In this document: one piece after another, positions 28,744 through 37,386 of the stretch
How positions within the stretch are numbered: the stretch's first letter is position 1
Layout: the number at the start of each line of letters is the position of its first letter
Assembly (NCBI GenBank): GCA_947458455.1
Contig: CANGYJ010000005.1
Coordinates: forward strand, 248,001 to 312,000
Direction of reading: 5' to 3'
DNA: 64,000 bases
From: Verrucomicrobiaceae bacterium
Lineage (GTDB): Bacteria > Verrucomicrobiota > Verrucomicrobiia > Verrucomicrobiales > Verrucomicrobiaceae
Translations under genes and position numbers: made by a program
Notes under the pieces: generated by a model
What the model saw: only the letters and a program-made list of their open reading frames with translations
What the model was told of the DNA's origin: nothing
Databases searched by the model: none

Positions 28744-29210
28744 ATGGCACGGCAAGACTTCCTAGAAATAGCGCAAGATACCGAGTCTTGAGTGGTAGGC
28801 ATTGAGTTACCACAAATTACATCAGGACACCCAAGAAAAGGAATCTTGTTACATTTTTTTTGCTTTGTGCCATGTTGTGTTGGCACGGGGTGCTGCACTC
28901 AAAAGATCTCGTGAAGACCATTCAAAATAAAAAATCTTAATCTTTTGTTTAATTTAGAGCGTGTAATTTGCCGATCTATTTAAAATATAAAATATTTACT
29001 CTTCAACATTCTGCTAAAAAGAGACGAATTGCGCCCCGCTAGGCAGGCTCAAAACTCCACCTTGATTCTCCATAGAGACTTTCTCCGTTTTTTTGGTGGG
29101 AATGCCATGACCTTTATTCAACTTCTATCAAATCAAGCGGTGTTTCTTCATGAAATCCACGTGCTGTAACAGCGGAGCGAAGCACCAATACCAGCGGCGC
29201 ATTTACCGGT
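28744..29210. other. AT-rich intergenic region upstream of the giant gene
   Basis: No gene is supported in these 467 bases, which are clearly richer in A and T than the surroundings. The region must contain the promoter of the giant surface-protein gene on the minus strand. A TGTAAC box on that strand (about 28850) recalls the GTAACC box upstream of the subtilase at 32475, but the spacing to a second box differs. I could not define a promoter with confidence. Confidence 0.4.
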
Positions 29211-32200
29211 TCATTTTTCTTGCAAGTCAACGATCGTAGAATGGTTACCATCGCTCTTTGTAAGGTATTCAAGAAAAAACTTTGAAGGCCCGTCTCCATT
29301 CGAATCAAGACGGAGGCGATTGGTTTGTTCGAACAGATCTTTGGCAGCACGGCGGTCTCCGATTTCGAATGCGGCTAGAGCAGCCTCATAAGAGCGTGCC
29401 CATTCTGGAGACTCGGTATTACTCGTTGGCCCGAGGAGCTCATAGACCGTGGTCACATCAATCCTGCCCTTCACACGAAACTGGCCTACGCGCCGAGTGC
29501 AGAATTCGTCGCCGATCAGCTTTCTAACGGATTCGCTAAGCAAGATGCTGGTGCCGAGGGCCTTGTTTAGGCCCTCGATACGGCTGGCAAGATTCACGGC
29601 ATCGCCAATGAGCGTGTAGTCGATGTGTTTGGTGCTGCCGATGTTGCCCGCGACGACTTCGCCGTAGTGCAGACCAACGCGGGTGCGCAGCGGCTCGCCA
29701 CCGATTTTGAGGCCGGCGTTTTCGTGCAACTCCCAGGCGGCGCGGACGGATTTCACGGCCGCATACTCATCAGTAAAAGGCACGCCCCAGGCGGCGAAAA
29801 TGGCATCACCGATGAATTTGATCACGCTGCCGTCGTGATTGAAAACCCTGTCGGTAGTGCGCTGAAAGTAGCCGTTGAGGGGCTCGACGATGTGCATCGG
29901 CTCATGTACACGCTGGCAGATGTCGGTGAAGTTCTCAATGTCGGTGAACATCATCGCGGCCGTCGTCTTATCGCCGCCGGGATCGAGCGTGAAACCTTCG
30001 TCCGTGAGCCGTTCGAGCATGCTCGGGGAGAGATACTTCGAGAAGGCCTCTCGCAGTCTCTTTTGTTCTTCGTCGAGCTTCAGGCGGAAGTGCCGCTCGA
30101 TGTAAAAGTGCGCCCCGGTGCCCGCGACCAGTGCAACGGGGAGTTGCACCAGCGCTGCCACGCTCCACGGGAACCACACGTTGGCAAAATGCACGGCCAG
30201 CAAGCCTGCGAGGCTCAGCAGCAACACAGCGGCAAAAGCGAGCAAGAAGCTCGTGAACGGGTGTAGCCGTGAAAAGGCCCATCCAGCAGCCAGGCCGATG
30301 AAAAGCACGAAAAGCAGGTCATCACTACTACCACTGCGAGTGAGCCAGTCTCCACGAAGGAGGTTCACGAGTATGTTTGCCTGCACCTCCACGCCACTCA
30401 TTTGCGGTACATTTCCGCGACGATCCATGCGGTGAAAGGGTGTGTTAAACAAATCCTCGCCCAGCTTGGGACTCACGATGCCTGGCTTGCCGCCGATGAC
30501 GACGATCTTCCCACGGAAAAAGGCCGCATCTACGCCATCGAGCACGTTTGTTGCTGAGACGGACGGGATCGTATCATGCGGGCCGGTGTAATTGATCCAG
30601 CGATCATCGAAGCGTTTGGCCTCATCAAGCGGTGCCCCGAGCTTTTGGGCCGTTTTCCAGGTCAGTGAGGCCTCATCGCGCGTTCCAGCGATCAATTCGC
30701 GAACGGTGAAACGATCATCATGCACCAGCGCCACGATGCCAAAATCATCTGCCGCATTCAGCAGCGTGTCATTTGGGATAATGAGCCGCTCCATCGTCAC
30801 ACCGGCCTGGTGCGTCACCTCGCGGCCAGCGGCCAGCATCACCACCCCACCTCCGGCACGGAATTTCCTCATCGACTCTGCAAAAGCCGCATCCAGCGCT
30901 GGATCAGCCGAGTTTACCTCAAAGATGAGGTCATACATCACCGCCCGAGCACCCGCGGCGGCCAGTTTATCGAGCAAAGCGGGCTGCACTTTGCGATCGA
31001 GCGTGTCGCCGACCTTTTCATCGAGATACACCAGGCACACATCCCCCGCGCCGCCTGGCCGGTGTACGAGATATGGCAGATCATAGCTCAACGTAACCAC
31101 GCCCAGGCCCACGCGACGCAGCGCCACACAGCCTGCAGCCGCGCACAGTATGATGGCAAGGAACGTGACCACCAAGCGGATTTTGGCCTCGCTAAGCTTT
31201 GAATTTTTTTTAGCCTTTGCGGCCGCATTGACCGCTATTATGGCCTGCGAGCCACTCTTGGGCGAAACGGTCGAAATCTTCGCCACTGGCCTCTGCGTGA
31301 TGTTTTCCGGCGTGAGCCTGCCGACCGGCACCGCCATCGTCGAGTCCGCCATCTCGCGGAAATTCAGTACCACGCTCAGTTGCTCCAAGTCATGCCGCAT
31401 CTGCGCCGCGCTGGCATAGCGATCTTCCGGCTCCGTCTGCATCGCCCGGCTGATCACGCTGTCGAAATGGCGGTCGAGTGCCGGCACCAGGTGCGAGGCC
31501 GGCTTGAAGGCACCACGCGGCAGTGCGCCGGTGAGCATCTGGTAGAGCATCACGCCCACCGCATACAGATCAGCGCGCCCATCCAACTCCACACCCGGCG
31601 TCATCGCCTCCGGCGCAAGAAAATCCGGCGTGCCGACCATGAAACCGGTGCGCGTCAGGCCGCTGCGCGTGTCCGCCAGCCGCGCGAGGCCAAAGTCAGC
31701 CACCTTCACCACGTTCTTCGTGCTCACGAGCACGTTTGCAGGTTTGATGTCACGATGCACGATGCCCAGATCGTGAGCGGCGGTCAGCGCATCGCACACA
31801 CGCAGGCAGATCGCCCGCGCCTGCTCCACGGACAGTAGACCTTTGTCGGCGATCATCCGTGACACATCCGTGCCGTCCATCAGCTCCATCACATAATAAA
31901 GCTGACCGTCCTTCGTCTCGCCCGAGTCGTAGATCGTGACCACATTCGGATGCGCCAGCTTCGCCATGAGCCGCGCCTCATTCAGAAAGCGCTCCACAAA
32001 AGCCGGATCATGCTCACCGAGCCCTGGAGGAAGGATTTTGATCGCCACCTTGCGGTCCAGCGTCGTCTGCACCCCGCGATACACCGCCCCCATGCCTCCC
32101 AGGCCCACGAGCTTGTCGATCTTGTAACCCGGCAGCATATCCTGTAACTCATCCAGCCTCGGCGGCTGCCACTGCTTCGGATTGTCCGCATGCATGGCCA

Positions 32201-32378
32201 CGCCAAAGGCGTTCACTGCTGCTCCGTCAGATAAACTGCCCGTCTCACTCAATGAGATGCCGCTGAGGTCGTCCGCTCCCGTCAAAAGACAGGCTGGGCA
32301 GCTTACACCGCCCAATGCTACGAGCATGGGTTTGCCGCACTGCACACAGGTGGGTTGGGCTGGCGGCGGGGCATTCAT
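29211..32378 (-). CDS. Serine/threonine kinase - CHASE2 - adenylate/guanylate cyclase fusion
   Basis: A 1055-residue signalling protein. A zinc-ribbon-like start (CVQCGKPM and CPAC, ~9-36) precedes a Hanks-type kinase (~84-336) with YKIDKLVGLGGMGAVYRG, catalytic HRDIKPANVL and DFGLARLADT. One membrane helix (~398-417) leads to an extracytoplasmic CHASE2 sensor (~436-640). Three more helices (~681-762) follow, then a class III nucleotide cyclase (~798-983) with MMFTDIENFTDICQRV and the second metal/catalytic block IGDAVNLASRIEGL. So one membrane protein phosphorylates targets and makes a cyclic nucleotide in response to an outside signal. A promoter-like TTGACG/TTAATG pair lies just upstream of the ATG. 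The divergent neighbour is a secreted subtilase. Confidence 0.92.
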   Translation of the reverse strand: MNAPPPAQPTCVQCGKPMLVALGGVSCPACLLTGADDLSGISLSETGSLSDGAAVNAFGVAMHADNPKQWQPPRLDELQDMLPGYKIDKLVGLGGMGAVYRGVQTTLDRKVAIKILPPGLGEHDPAFVERFLNEARLMAKLAHPNVVTIYDSGETKDGQLYYVMELMDGTDVSRMIADKGLLSVEQARAICLRVCDALTAAHDLGIVHRDIKPANVLVSTKNVVKVADFGLARLADTRSGLTRTGFMVGTPDFLAPEAMTPGVELDGRADLYAVGVMLYQMLTGALPRGAFKPASHLVPALDRHFDSVISRAMQTEPEDRYASAAQMRHDLEQLSVVLNFREMADSTMAVPVGRLTPENITQRPVAKISTVSPKSGSQAIIAVNAAAKAKKNSKLSEAKIRLVVTFLAIILCAAAGCVALRRVGLGVVTLSYDLPYLVHRPGGAGDVCLVYLDEKVGDTLDRKVQPALLDKLAAAGARAVMYDLIFEVNSADPALDAAFAESMRKFRAGGGVVMLAAGREVTHQAGVTMERLIIPNDTLLNAADDFGIVALVHDDRFTVRELIAGTRDEASLTWKTAQKLGAPLDEAKRFDDRWINYTGPHDTIPSVSATNVLDGVDAAFFRGKIVVIGGKPGIVSPKLGEDLFNTPFHRMDRRGNVPQMSGVEVQANILVNLLRGDWLTRSGSSDDLLFVLFIGLAAGWAFSRLHPFTSFLLAFAAVLLLSLAGLLAVHFANVWFPWSVAALVQLPVALVAGTGAHFYIERHFRLKLDEEQKRLREAFSKYLSPSMLERLTDEGFTLDPGGDKTTAAMMFTDIENFTDICQRVHEPMHIVEPLNGYFQRTTDRVFNHDGSVIKFIGDAIFAAWGVPFTDEYAAVKSVRAAWELHENAGLKIGGEPLRTRVGLHYGEVVAGNIGSTKHIDYTLIGDAVNLASRIEGLNKALGTSILLSESVRKLIGDEFCTRRVGQFRVKGRIDVTTVYELLGPTSNTESPEWARSYEAALAAFEIGDRRAAKDLFEQTNRLRLDSNGDGPSKFFLEYLTKSDGNHSTIVDLQEK

Positions 32379-32392
32379 TTTGGAAAGATGCG

Positions 32393-32421
32393 CATTAAGA
32401 CGGCTATTTTTCCTCCGTCAA
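32393..32421 (-). promoter_or_regulatory. Predicted sigma-70-type promoter of the kinase-cyclase gene
   Basis: On the minus strand TTGACG (32421-32416) is followed after 17 bases by TTAATG (32398-32393). Transcription would start about 8 bases before the ATG at 32378, giving an almost leaderless mRNA. The -10 box is imperfect, so this is a tentative call. Confidence 0.35.
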
Positions 32422-32474
32422 CGACGGGTGACTGCGGTGTGTGCAGAGGGCATCAAAAGATAATTCAGCCGGGC

Positions 32475-32503
32475 TGTAACCTTTTTGGCGGGTCTGAATA
32501 GAG
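32475..32503 (+). promoter_or_regulatory. Possible ECF-type promoter upstream of the subtilase gene
   Basis: TGTAACCTTTTT then GGGTCTGAATAG resembles an extracytoplasmic-sigma promoter: an AAC-containing -35 box followed by T residues and a downstream GTCTGA/AATAG box. The spacing fits only if AATAGAG is the -10 element. It would give a ~200-base leader before the ATG at 32709. Two sigma factors of a suitable family are encoded nearby. The rest of the 330-base gap between the divergent genes shows no gene. Confidence 0.3.
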
Positions 32504-32708
32504 CCTGATGAAGCCGGTCACCGGCAGCCGAAAATCAAAAACCCATCCAAACCCGCCGTGAAGAAACCCGCCAAACTGACCGCCATCGTTCCGGAAAATC
32601 CCGCGTGACTCCTCTTTAGAAATCACTGGGGACCGAAACACCGCGCCAAGTGGCAAGGCCCGAATCACCGGCAATCAAGACACACAAGACAAAAAGACAA
32701 ACACGACA

Positions 32709-35432
32709 ATGAAACCTCAAAATCCATCCTCTTTTCCTCGTTCTGCTTTCGCGCTCGGGCTGGCATTGATCGCTGGCCTTTGCGACAACGCAGCTAACGC
32801 TCAGAATGCGTCCGCGTTCTACTTCTACAACGGCCAGCGGATTCCTCTGACCCCTGTGACCGGGCAGGTTCTCGTGCAGCATGCACCGACGGTGTCTGCC
32901 GCTTCTGCGGCACGCACTATCTCTCAGTCTCAGGCCGTGCCCGAAAGCGCAGTGACCCCAATCGGGGTCCCGGGCTGGAGCCGTGCAAATTTGGGTGACA
33001 GTAGCAATATTTCAATGAAAGCCGCGACCGCGTCCGCTGTGGCTGCAAGCGTTGCCTCAATTGCCAATAGGCCCGAGGTCGCATTCGTCTCTCCGGTGCT
33101 CCGCACTCTAGCTGGTGATTCGATGTCTCCAACAGCAGACGTCATGGTGAAATATCGCGCTGGCCAGAACCCCGCCTCCGCGTTCACAATCTTGCGTGCG
33201 CAGCACCCAGTGCTTCTCTCGCAGTGCGAGCTTGGCGCTGGCAGCGGTCTGTGGCAGCTTCGCACCAGCCTGAAAAATGGCTTTACCGTGTTGAATCTGG
33301 CAAACACGCTGTCCTCGGCTCCGCAAGTGGAGTTCGCTACTCCGGACTTCGTCCAAGAAGGCCGCGTCAACCGCATCCCCACAGATCCGCTCTTCTCGGA
33401 CACCTGGGGCCTGCGCAACACCGGCCAGACCTACAGCAACCCACTTGTCAGCTATCGTGGACAGGTTGGCTTTGATATGGATGCCGCACGCGCATGGGAC
33501 GTCAGCAGCGGCTCGTCCTCAGTCATTGTTCTGGTTATGGATGATGGGTGCCAGCTCAACCACCCGGACTATATCGTGGCCATTGGTCGCGACTTCACAG
33601 GAGCTGGTGGAAACGGCGGTCCTGTGAGCAGCAATGACAACCACGGCACTCCGGTTGCTGCCTGCATCGCAGGCCGCATGAACAACGGCACCGGCTCATG
33701 TGGCATTGCTCCAGGTGTTCGCATTGCCGCTGCAAAAATCTATAGCCCCAACGAAAGAGGCAATTTCATGCGTATTGACAGCTGGGTTGTCAACGCCATC
33801 AACTGGGGCAATAGCGTTGGTGCCCGTATCTCCAACTCCTCCTGGGGTGGCGGCAGCGGTAGCAGCGCAATTGACTTTGCCTTCCAAAGCACACGCAACA
33901 AAGGCATGATTCATTTTGCTTCTGCTGGCAATAGTAACGTTGGTGTGATCATCTATCCATCAAGCTCCCCATACGTTAACTCGGTGGGAGCAGCTGCTCC
34001 TAATGGCCGACGCGTGGACGTCCCCGGGTGGTGGGGTTCCAACTACGGCATCGGCCTCAAGTTCATGGCTCCTGGCTTCTTCATGTGGGCCGCAGACCGC
34101 ACAGGTTCCGCAGGCTACGCCTCCGGAGACTACTATCAGTTCGGTGGCACTTCAGCCGCCGCCCCATATGCAGCCGGCATCGCTGCATTGCTCCTCTCCC
34201 GTGAACCATCGCTCACCGCGGACCAGGTAACTCAGCGAATGATTGCCTCATGCCGGGACATGGGAACAGCTGGCTACGATTTGGAGACCGGCCATGGTCT
34301 TTTGGACGCCTATCGCACACTTGTTCCGCGCGGTTCCGATCAGCCCGAAATTCGTTTGCGCGGCAATGGCATCGAAATCACGAACAACGATGGCACACCT
34401 TCCACCGCTGACGACACTCACTTCGGCACGGTGTCTTCCGTAGGGGGCGCGATCAACCGTGTCTTCACGATCGAGAACACGGGTAGCGGAAATCTTCAGC
34501 TTACCGGCTCACCGCTTGTGGTGATCAGTGGCACTGGCGCCTCGCAATTCGTTGTCGAATCGATGCCTGCAAACGCCATCGCCCCGTCGCGTTCCGGCAC
34601 GTTCACCGTGCGTTTCCTCCCCAACGCAGTGGGCAGCTACAATGCGACCATATCCATACCCAACAACGATGACGACGAGAATCCTACCTCCTTTGCTATC
34701 ACAGGAACCGCAAGCTGGAACACTTCACCCGAAATCCGTGTCCGTGGCAACGGGGTGGAGATTGCCAACAACGATGCCACGCCCTCGACCCATGACCACA
34801 CCAGCTTCGGCCAAGTCACAGCTTCCGGTGGTGTGATCGAACGCATCTTCACCATCGACAACCTCGGGAGTGGCGATCTCCGCCTTACAGGGTCCCCCTC
34901 AGTCGTCATCAGCGGCTCGGGCGCCGCTCAATTCAGCGTGCAGGCACTGCCTTCGACCACAATCTCCCCGGGCCGGTCAGCCACCTTCGCGCTGCGCTTC
35001 CGTCCCACCAGCAATGGCAGCTTCACAGCCATGGTCTCGCTTGCTAACACGGATGGTGACGAAAACCCAACCAGCTTTACCATCAATGGATCGGCGAACA
35101 CTCCCACCCGCGACGACCTGCCCAACAGCTTTCCAGGCCGCACGGTCGACCGCATCAGCAATACTCCGGCGGCCCTGAACCACGCAGGGGATGTGGACTT
35201 CGTGACTTTCATCATGCCTTGGACACGCACGATGGTCATGGAGACCCTTGGTTCGACAGACACCGCTGGGGCTCTCCTGGATTCCTCGGGGCGGGTCCTT
35301 GCTAGCGATTCTAACAGTGGTTCGGGCGGTAATTTCCGCATGCAACGTGTGCTAGGAGCCGGCACCTACCATTTGAGGATCCAAGGCCAGACCAGCTCCA
35401 CGATTGGCAGCTACATCATCAGCCTGCACTAA
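32709..35432 (+). CDS. Secreted subtilisin-like serine protease (S8 family)
   Basis: A 907-residue exported protease. Signal peptide ~1-31 (FALGLALIAGLCDNAANAQ), propeptide-like region to ~225, then the S8 catalytic domain. The triad is visible as Asp near 278 (SVIVLVMDDGCQLNHPD), His near 311 (DNHGTPVAACIAG) and Ser near 482 (GGTSAAAPYAAGIAALL), with an oxyanion Asn in HFASAGNSNVG. Two tandem choice-of-anchor-D/HYDIN-like sheet domains follow (~545-667 and ~672-794, each with IRxRGNGxEIxNND), then a C-terminal pre-peptidase-like domain (~804-907). A strong terminator closes the gene. The neighbouring kinase-cyclase is divergent. Likely role: extracellular protein digestion or processing of surface proteins. 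Confidence 0.92.
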   Translation: MKPQNPSSFPRSAFALGLALIAGLCDNAANAQNASAFYFYNGQRIPLTPVTGQVLVQHAPTVSAASAARTISQSQAVPESAVTPIGVPGWSRANLGDSSNISMKAATASAVAASVASIANRPEVAFVSPVLRTLAGDSMSPTADVMVKYRAGQNPASAFTILRAQHPVLLSQCELGAGSGLWQLRTSLKNGFTVLNLANTLSSAPQVEFATPDFVQEGRVNRIPTDPLFSDTWGLRNTGQTYSNPLVSYRGQVGFDMDAARAWDVSSGSSSVIVLVMDDGCQLNHPDYIVAIGRDFTGAGGNGGPVSSNDNHGTPVAACIAGRMNNGTGSCGIAPGVRIAAAKIYSPNERGNFMRIDSWVVNAINWGNSVGARISNSSWGGGSGSSAIDFAFQSTRNKGMIHFASAGNSNVGVIIYPSSSPYVNSVGAAAPNGRRVDVPGWWGSNYGIGLKFMAPGFFMWAADRTGSAGYASGDYYQFGGTSAAAPYAAGIAALLLSREPSLTADQVTQRMIASCRDMGTAGYDLETGHGLLDAYRTLVPRGSDQPEIRLRGNGIEITNNDGTPSTADDTHFGTVSSVGGAINRVFTIENTGSGNLQLTGSPLVVISGTGASQFVVESMPANAIAPSRSGTFTVRFLPNAVGSYNATISIPNNDDDENPTSFAITGTASWNTSPEIRVRGNGVEIANNDATPSTHDHTSFGQVTASGGVIERIFTIDNLGSGDLRLTGSPSVVISGSGAAQFSVQALPSTTISPGRSATFALRFRPTSNGSFTAMVSLANTDGDENPTSFTINGSANTPTRDDLPNSFPGRTVDRISNTPAALNHAGDVDFVTFIMPWTRTMVMETLGSTDTAGALLDSSGRVLASDSNSGSGGNFRMQRVLGAGTYHLRIQGQTSSTIGSYIISLH

Positions 35433-35445
35433 TCTAGCCAACCCC

Positions 35446-35479
35446 GGCCCAGCGGCTGCCTGCCGCTGGGCCTCTTTTC
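35446..35479 (+). terminator. Intrinsic terminator after the subtilase gene
   Basis: GGCCCAGCGG (35446-35455), loop CTGCCTG, CCGCTGGGCC (35463-35472), then TCTTTTC. A perfect 10-bp GC-rich stem followed by a T-rich tract 14 bases after the stop codon. Confidence 0.85.
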
Positions 35480-35615
35480 ACTACAGATCCCTGTCTAGAA
35501 ACTGATTCCAAACCGAAACTGAAAAGGTGCAAAGTATCGAAACCAACCTGAGCATCCTTCCTCTCTCCGAACCCAAGAAGCTCCGTCAGTATCACTTTCC
35601 ATTCATACGCTTTCC

Positions 35616-36554
35616 ATGAAGACCCTTTCAAATCCGAAGAACCAACGGCCCAAGTATCCCGTCGGCCGTTGCAGTCCACTTGTGAGGCTTGCAGCGCTTG
35701 TGGGCTGCGTGATGATGGCCCTGTGGCTAGTCAGCCAGGGCGGGCACGAGGAGAAGGCCGAGATCTCTCCCGTTATGACCCCAGCGGATCATTTTACGAA
35801 CGGCTCTGGTTCCATGATCAAACCTGATACGGTGCCCTCTATGCCAAAGCTCGTGCAATCTTCGGAGCCCTTGTCCAGCTTTTCAGAGGCCCGCACGGCA
35901 TCCGAAAAACGTGCCTTGGCGGATGCGCTCATCGGCCAAGGCACGGAGGCAGCCATTCAGGAATGGGGACGTGCCCTGCTGGCAGAAACCGACCCCGATT
36001 GCCAACGTGCCATGCTGGAGTCCCTGGACACGCTCAACGGTGAAGCCGCCATCGAAATGATCACCCAGCTGGTCGAAATATCAGAGGATCCCGTTGTGAC
36101 TCTTGCCGTGACTCGCGCTCTGAGCCGGCTTGCCACACCTGACACAGTCGAATACCTGTCAGAAATTTATGCGCGTGCAACGGAGAATCCCGCGTGCCAG
36201 CAGCGTGTCCTGGACGTGGTTGGATCCATCCGCAATCCTGCCGCAGTGGCAGGTCTTGTGATGGTAGCTAACCAACCGGAGCTGGGAAGCGCTTTCACCA
36301 GTCAGGCCTTTGCCGGCCTTGGCAGAATTGGCGATCCAACCTGCCTGCTGGCCATCAGCAGCGCGTATCAGACACTGGCACCTGAGCACTTTGTGCAGCG
36401 CCACCAGGCATTGCACGCCATTGCCTCCATTCAAAATCCAGACTCCTTGTCCCTGCTGCAGGAACTGGCGGCGAACGCGACAATGCCAGCCATAGCCGTT
36501 GTTGCGGCGGACGCATTGCAAAACATGCTCAACGGCCAAGTGGTCGTGAAATAG
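35616..36554 (+). CDS. Membrane-anchored HEAT-like repeat protein
   Basis: A 312-residue protein with one N-terminal membrane segment (LVRLAALVGCVMMALWLV, ~22-39) after a basic cytoplasmic tail, then a polar linker and an all-helical solenoid from ~95 to the end. The repeated pattern 'AxxxLxxIxxPxxxxxLxxL' (e.g. AFAGLGRIGDPTCLLAISSA) is HEAT-like. It has no catalytic motif. It follows the subtilase on the same strand but beyond a strong terminator, so it probably has its own promoter. Its architecture parallels the protein at 13775-14830, which also lies next to a sigma factor gene. Function is unknown. Confidence 0.78.
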   Translation: MKTLSNPKNQRPKYPVGRCSPLVRLAALVGCVMMALWLVSQGGHEEKAEISPVMTPADHFTNGSGSMIKPDTVPSMPKLVQSSEPLSSFSEARTASEKRALADALIGQGTEAAIQEWGRALLAETDPDCQRAMLESLDTLNGEAAIEMITQLVEISEDPVVTLAVTRALSRLATPDTVEYLSEIYARATENPACQQRVLDVVGSIRNPAAVAGLVMVANQPELGSAFTSQAFAGLGRIGDPTCLLAISSAYQTLAPEHFVQRHQALHAIASIQNPDSLSLLQELAANATMPAIAVVAADALQNMLNGQVVVK

Positions 36555-36610
36555 GGAGACTCGCCCCGGTGGTAGGAGATAGGGGAGCAATTTGTGTTAC
36601 CGTGCAAACA

Positions 36611-37357
36611 TCACTGGTTAAACGCCGCCGCCAGGGTATTCAGTTCCTCCTGGATCTCCTCCTTGCAGCTTACAGTATCGGCGATTTCCTTTTCCAACAA
36701 GCTGCGGTAGCGCTTGCGTAGGCGGTGGATATCCACCTTGATTTGATTGACCGACACATCAAGCACTGCTGCGGTCTCCGCATAGGAATGCTCTCCAGCG
36801 TTCCATGCCAGAAAGGACTGTAGCGCCTCGTAAACCATGAGCTTCTCCGGCCCCTTTACCTCATAGTGCTGGCGCAGTTTATGGCGCACCTGCTCCAGCA
36901 GGCTAGTGGCCCAGGCTCGGTCAAAGAGCTTTTCAGGCGAATCATTATCCACCGGCTCAACTCCATACCGCCCCTCGGCCATGGCATGGTCGAACGACTC
37001 AATCACACAACGTCCACCGCGCTTGACGGCGCGTCCACGCATCCACTCTTTGGCCAGGAACAGCTTCAAATCCGCCATTAAAAAAGCACGAAACTTACCT
37101 TTCTCCGGGTTCGCCTGGTTGATGTAATCGCGCTGAATCAACCGCGCTAAGTAGCCCTGTGTCAGATCTTCCGCATCCTCCGGCGTCCCCACCGTGCGCC
37201 GCACATAGGCATAGATAGGATACCAGTAGATCCTGCACAGTTCATTCAAAGCCCTGTCCACCTCCGTCACCTGGCTGGATTCCACCCCTCTCACCATGCT
37301 CCATCTTGTGATAGGAAAGGGGTCATCTGTTTCTGTGTGTAAAGCGGGGTAGGACAT
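36611..37357 (-). CDS. ECF-like RNA polymerase sigma factor
   Basis: A 248-residue sigma factor related to the one at 15000-15749. I start it at ATG 37357 (MSYPALHTETDDPFPITRWS). The frame is open further upstream but there it would overlap the preceding gene. Region 2: LNELCRIYWYPIYAYVRRTV, then DAEDLTQGYLARLIQRD and KGKFRAFLMADLKLFLAKEW. Region 4: SYAETAAVLDVSVNQIKVDI followed by HRLRKRYRSLLEKEIADTV. It begins 29 bases after the FecR-TPR-barrel gene on the same strand and is very likely co-transcribed. FecR-type domains normally control sigma factors, which suggests a surface-to-sigma signalling pair; that is inference. Confidence 0.88.
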   Translation of the reverse strand: MSYPALHTETDDPFPITRWSMVRGVESSQVTEVDRALNELCRIYWYPIYAYVRRTVGTPEDAEDLTQGYLARLIQRDYINQANPEKGKFRAFLMADLKLFLAKEWMRGRAVKRGGRCVIESFDHAMAEGRYGVEPVDNDSPEKLFDRAWATSLLEQVRHKLRQHYEVKGPEKLMVYEALQSFLAWNAGEHSYAETAAVLDVSVNQIKVDIHRLRKRYRSLLEKEIADTVSCKEEIQEELNTLAAAFNQ

Positions 37358-37386
37358 GGTTTCGAATTGTGAATGCAAAGAAAAAA

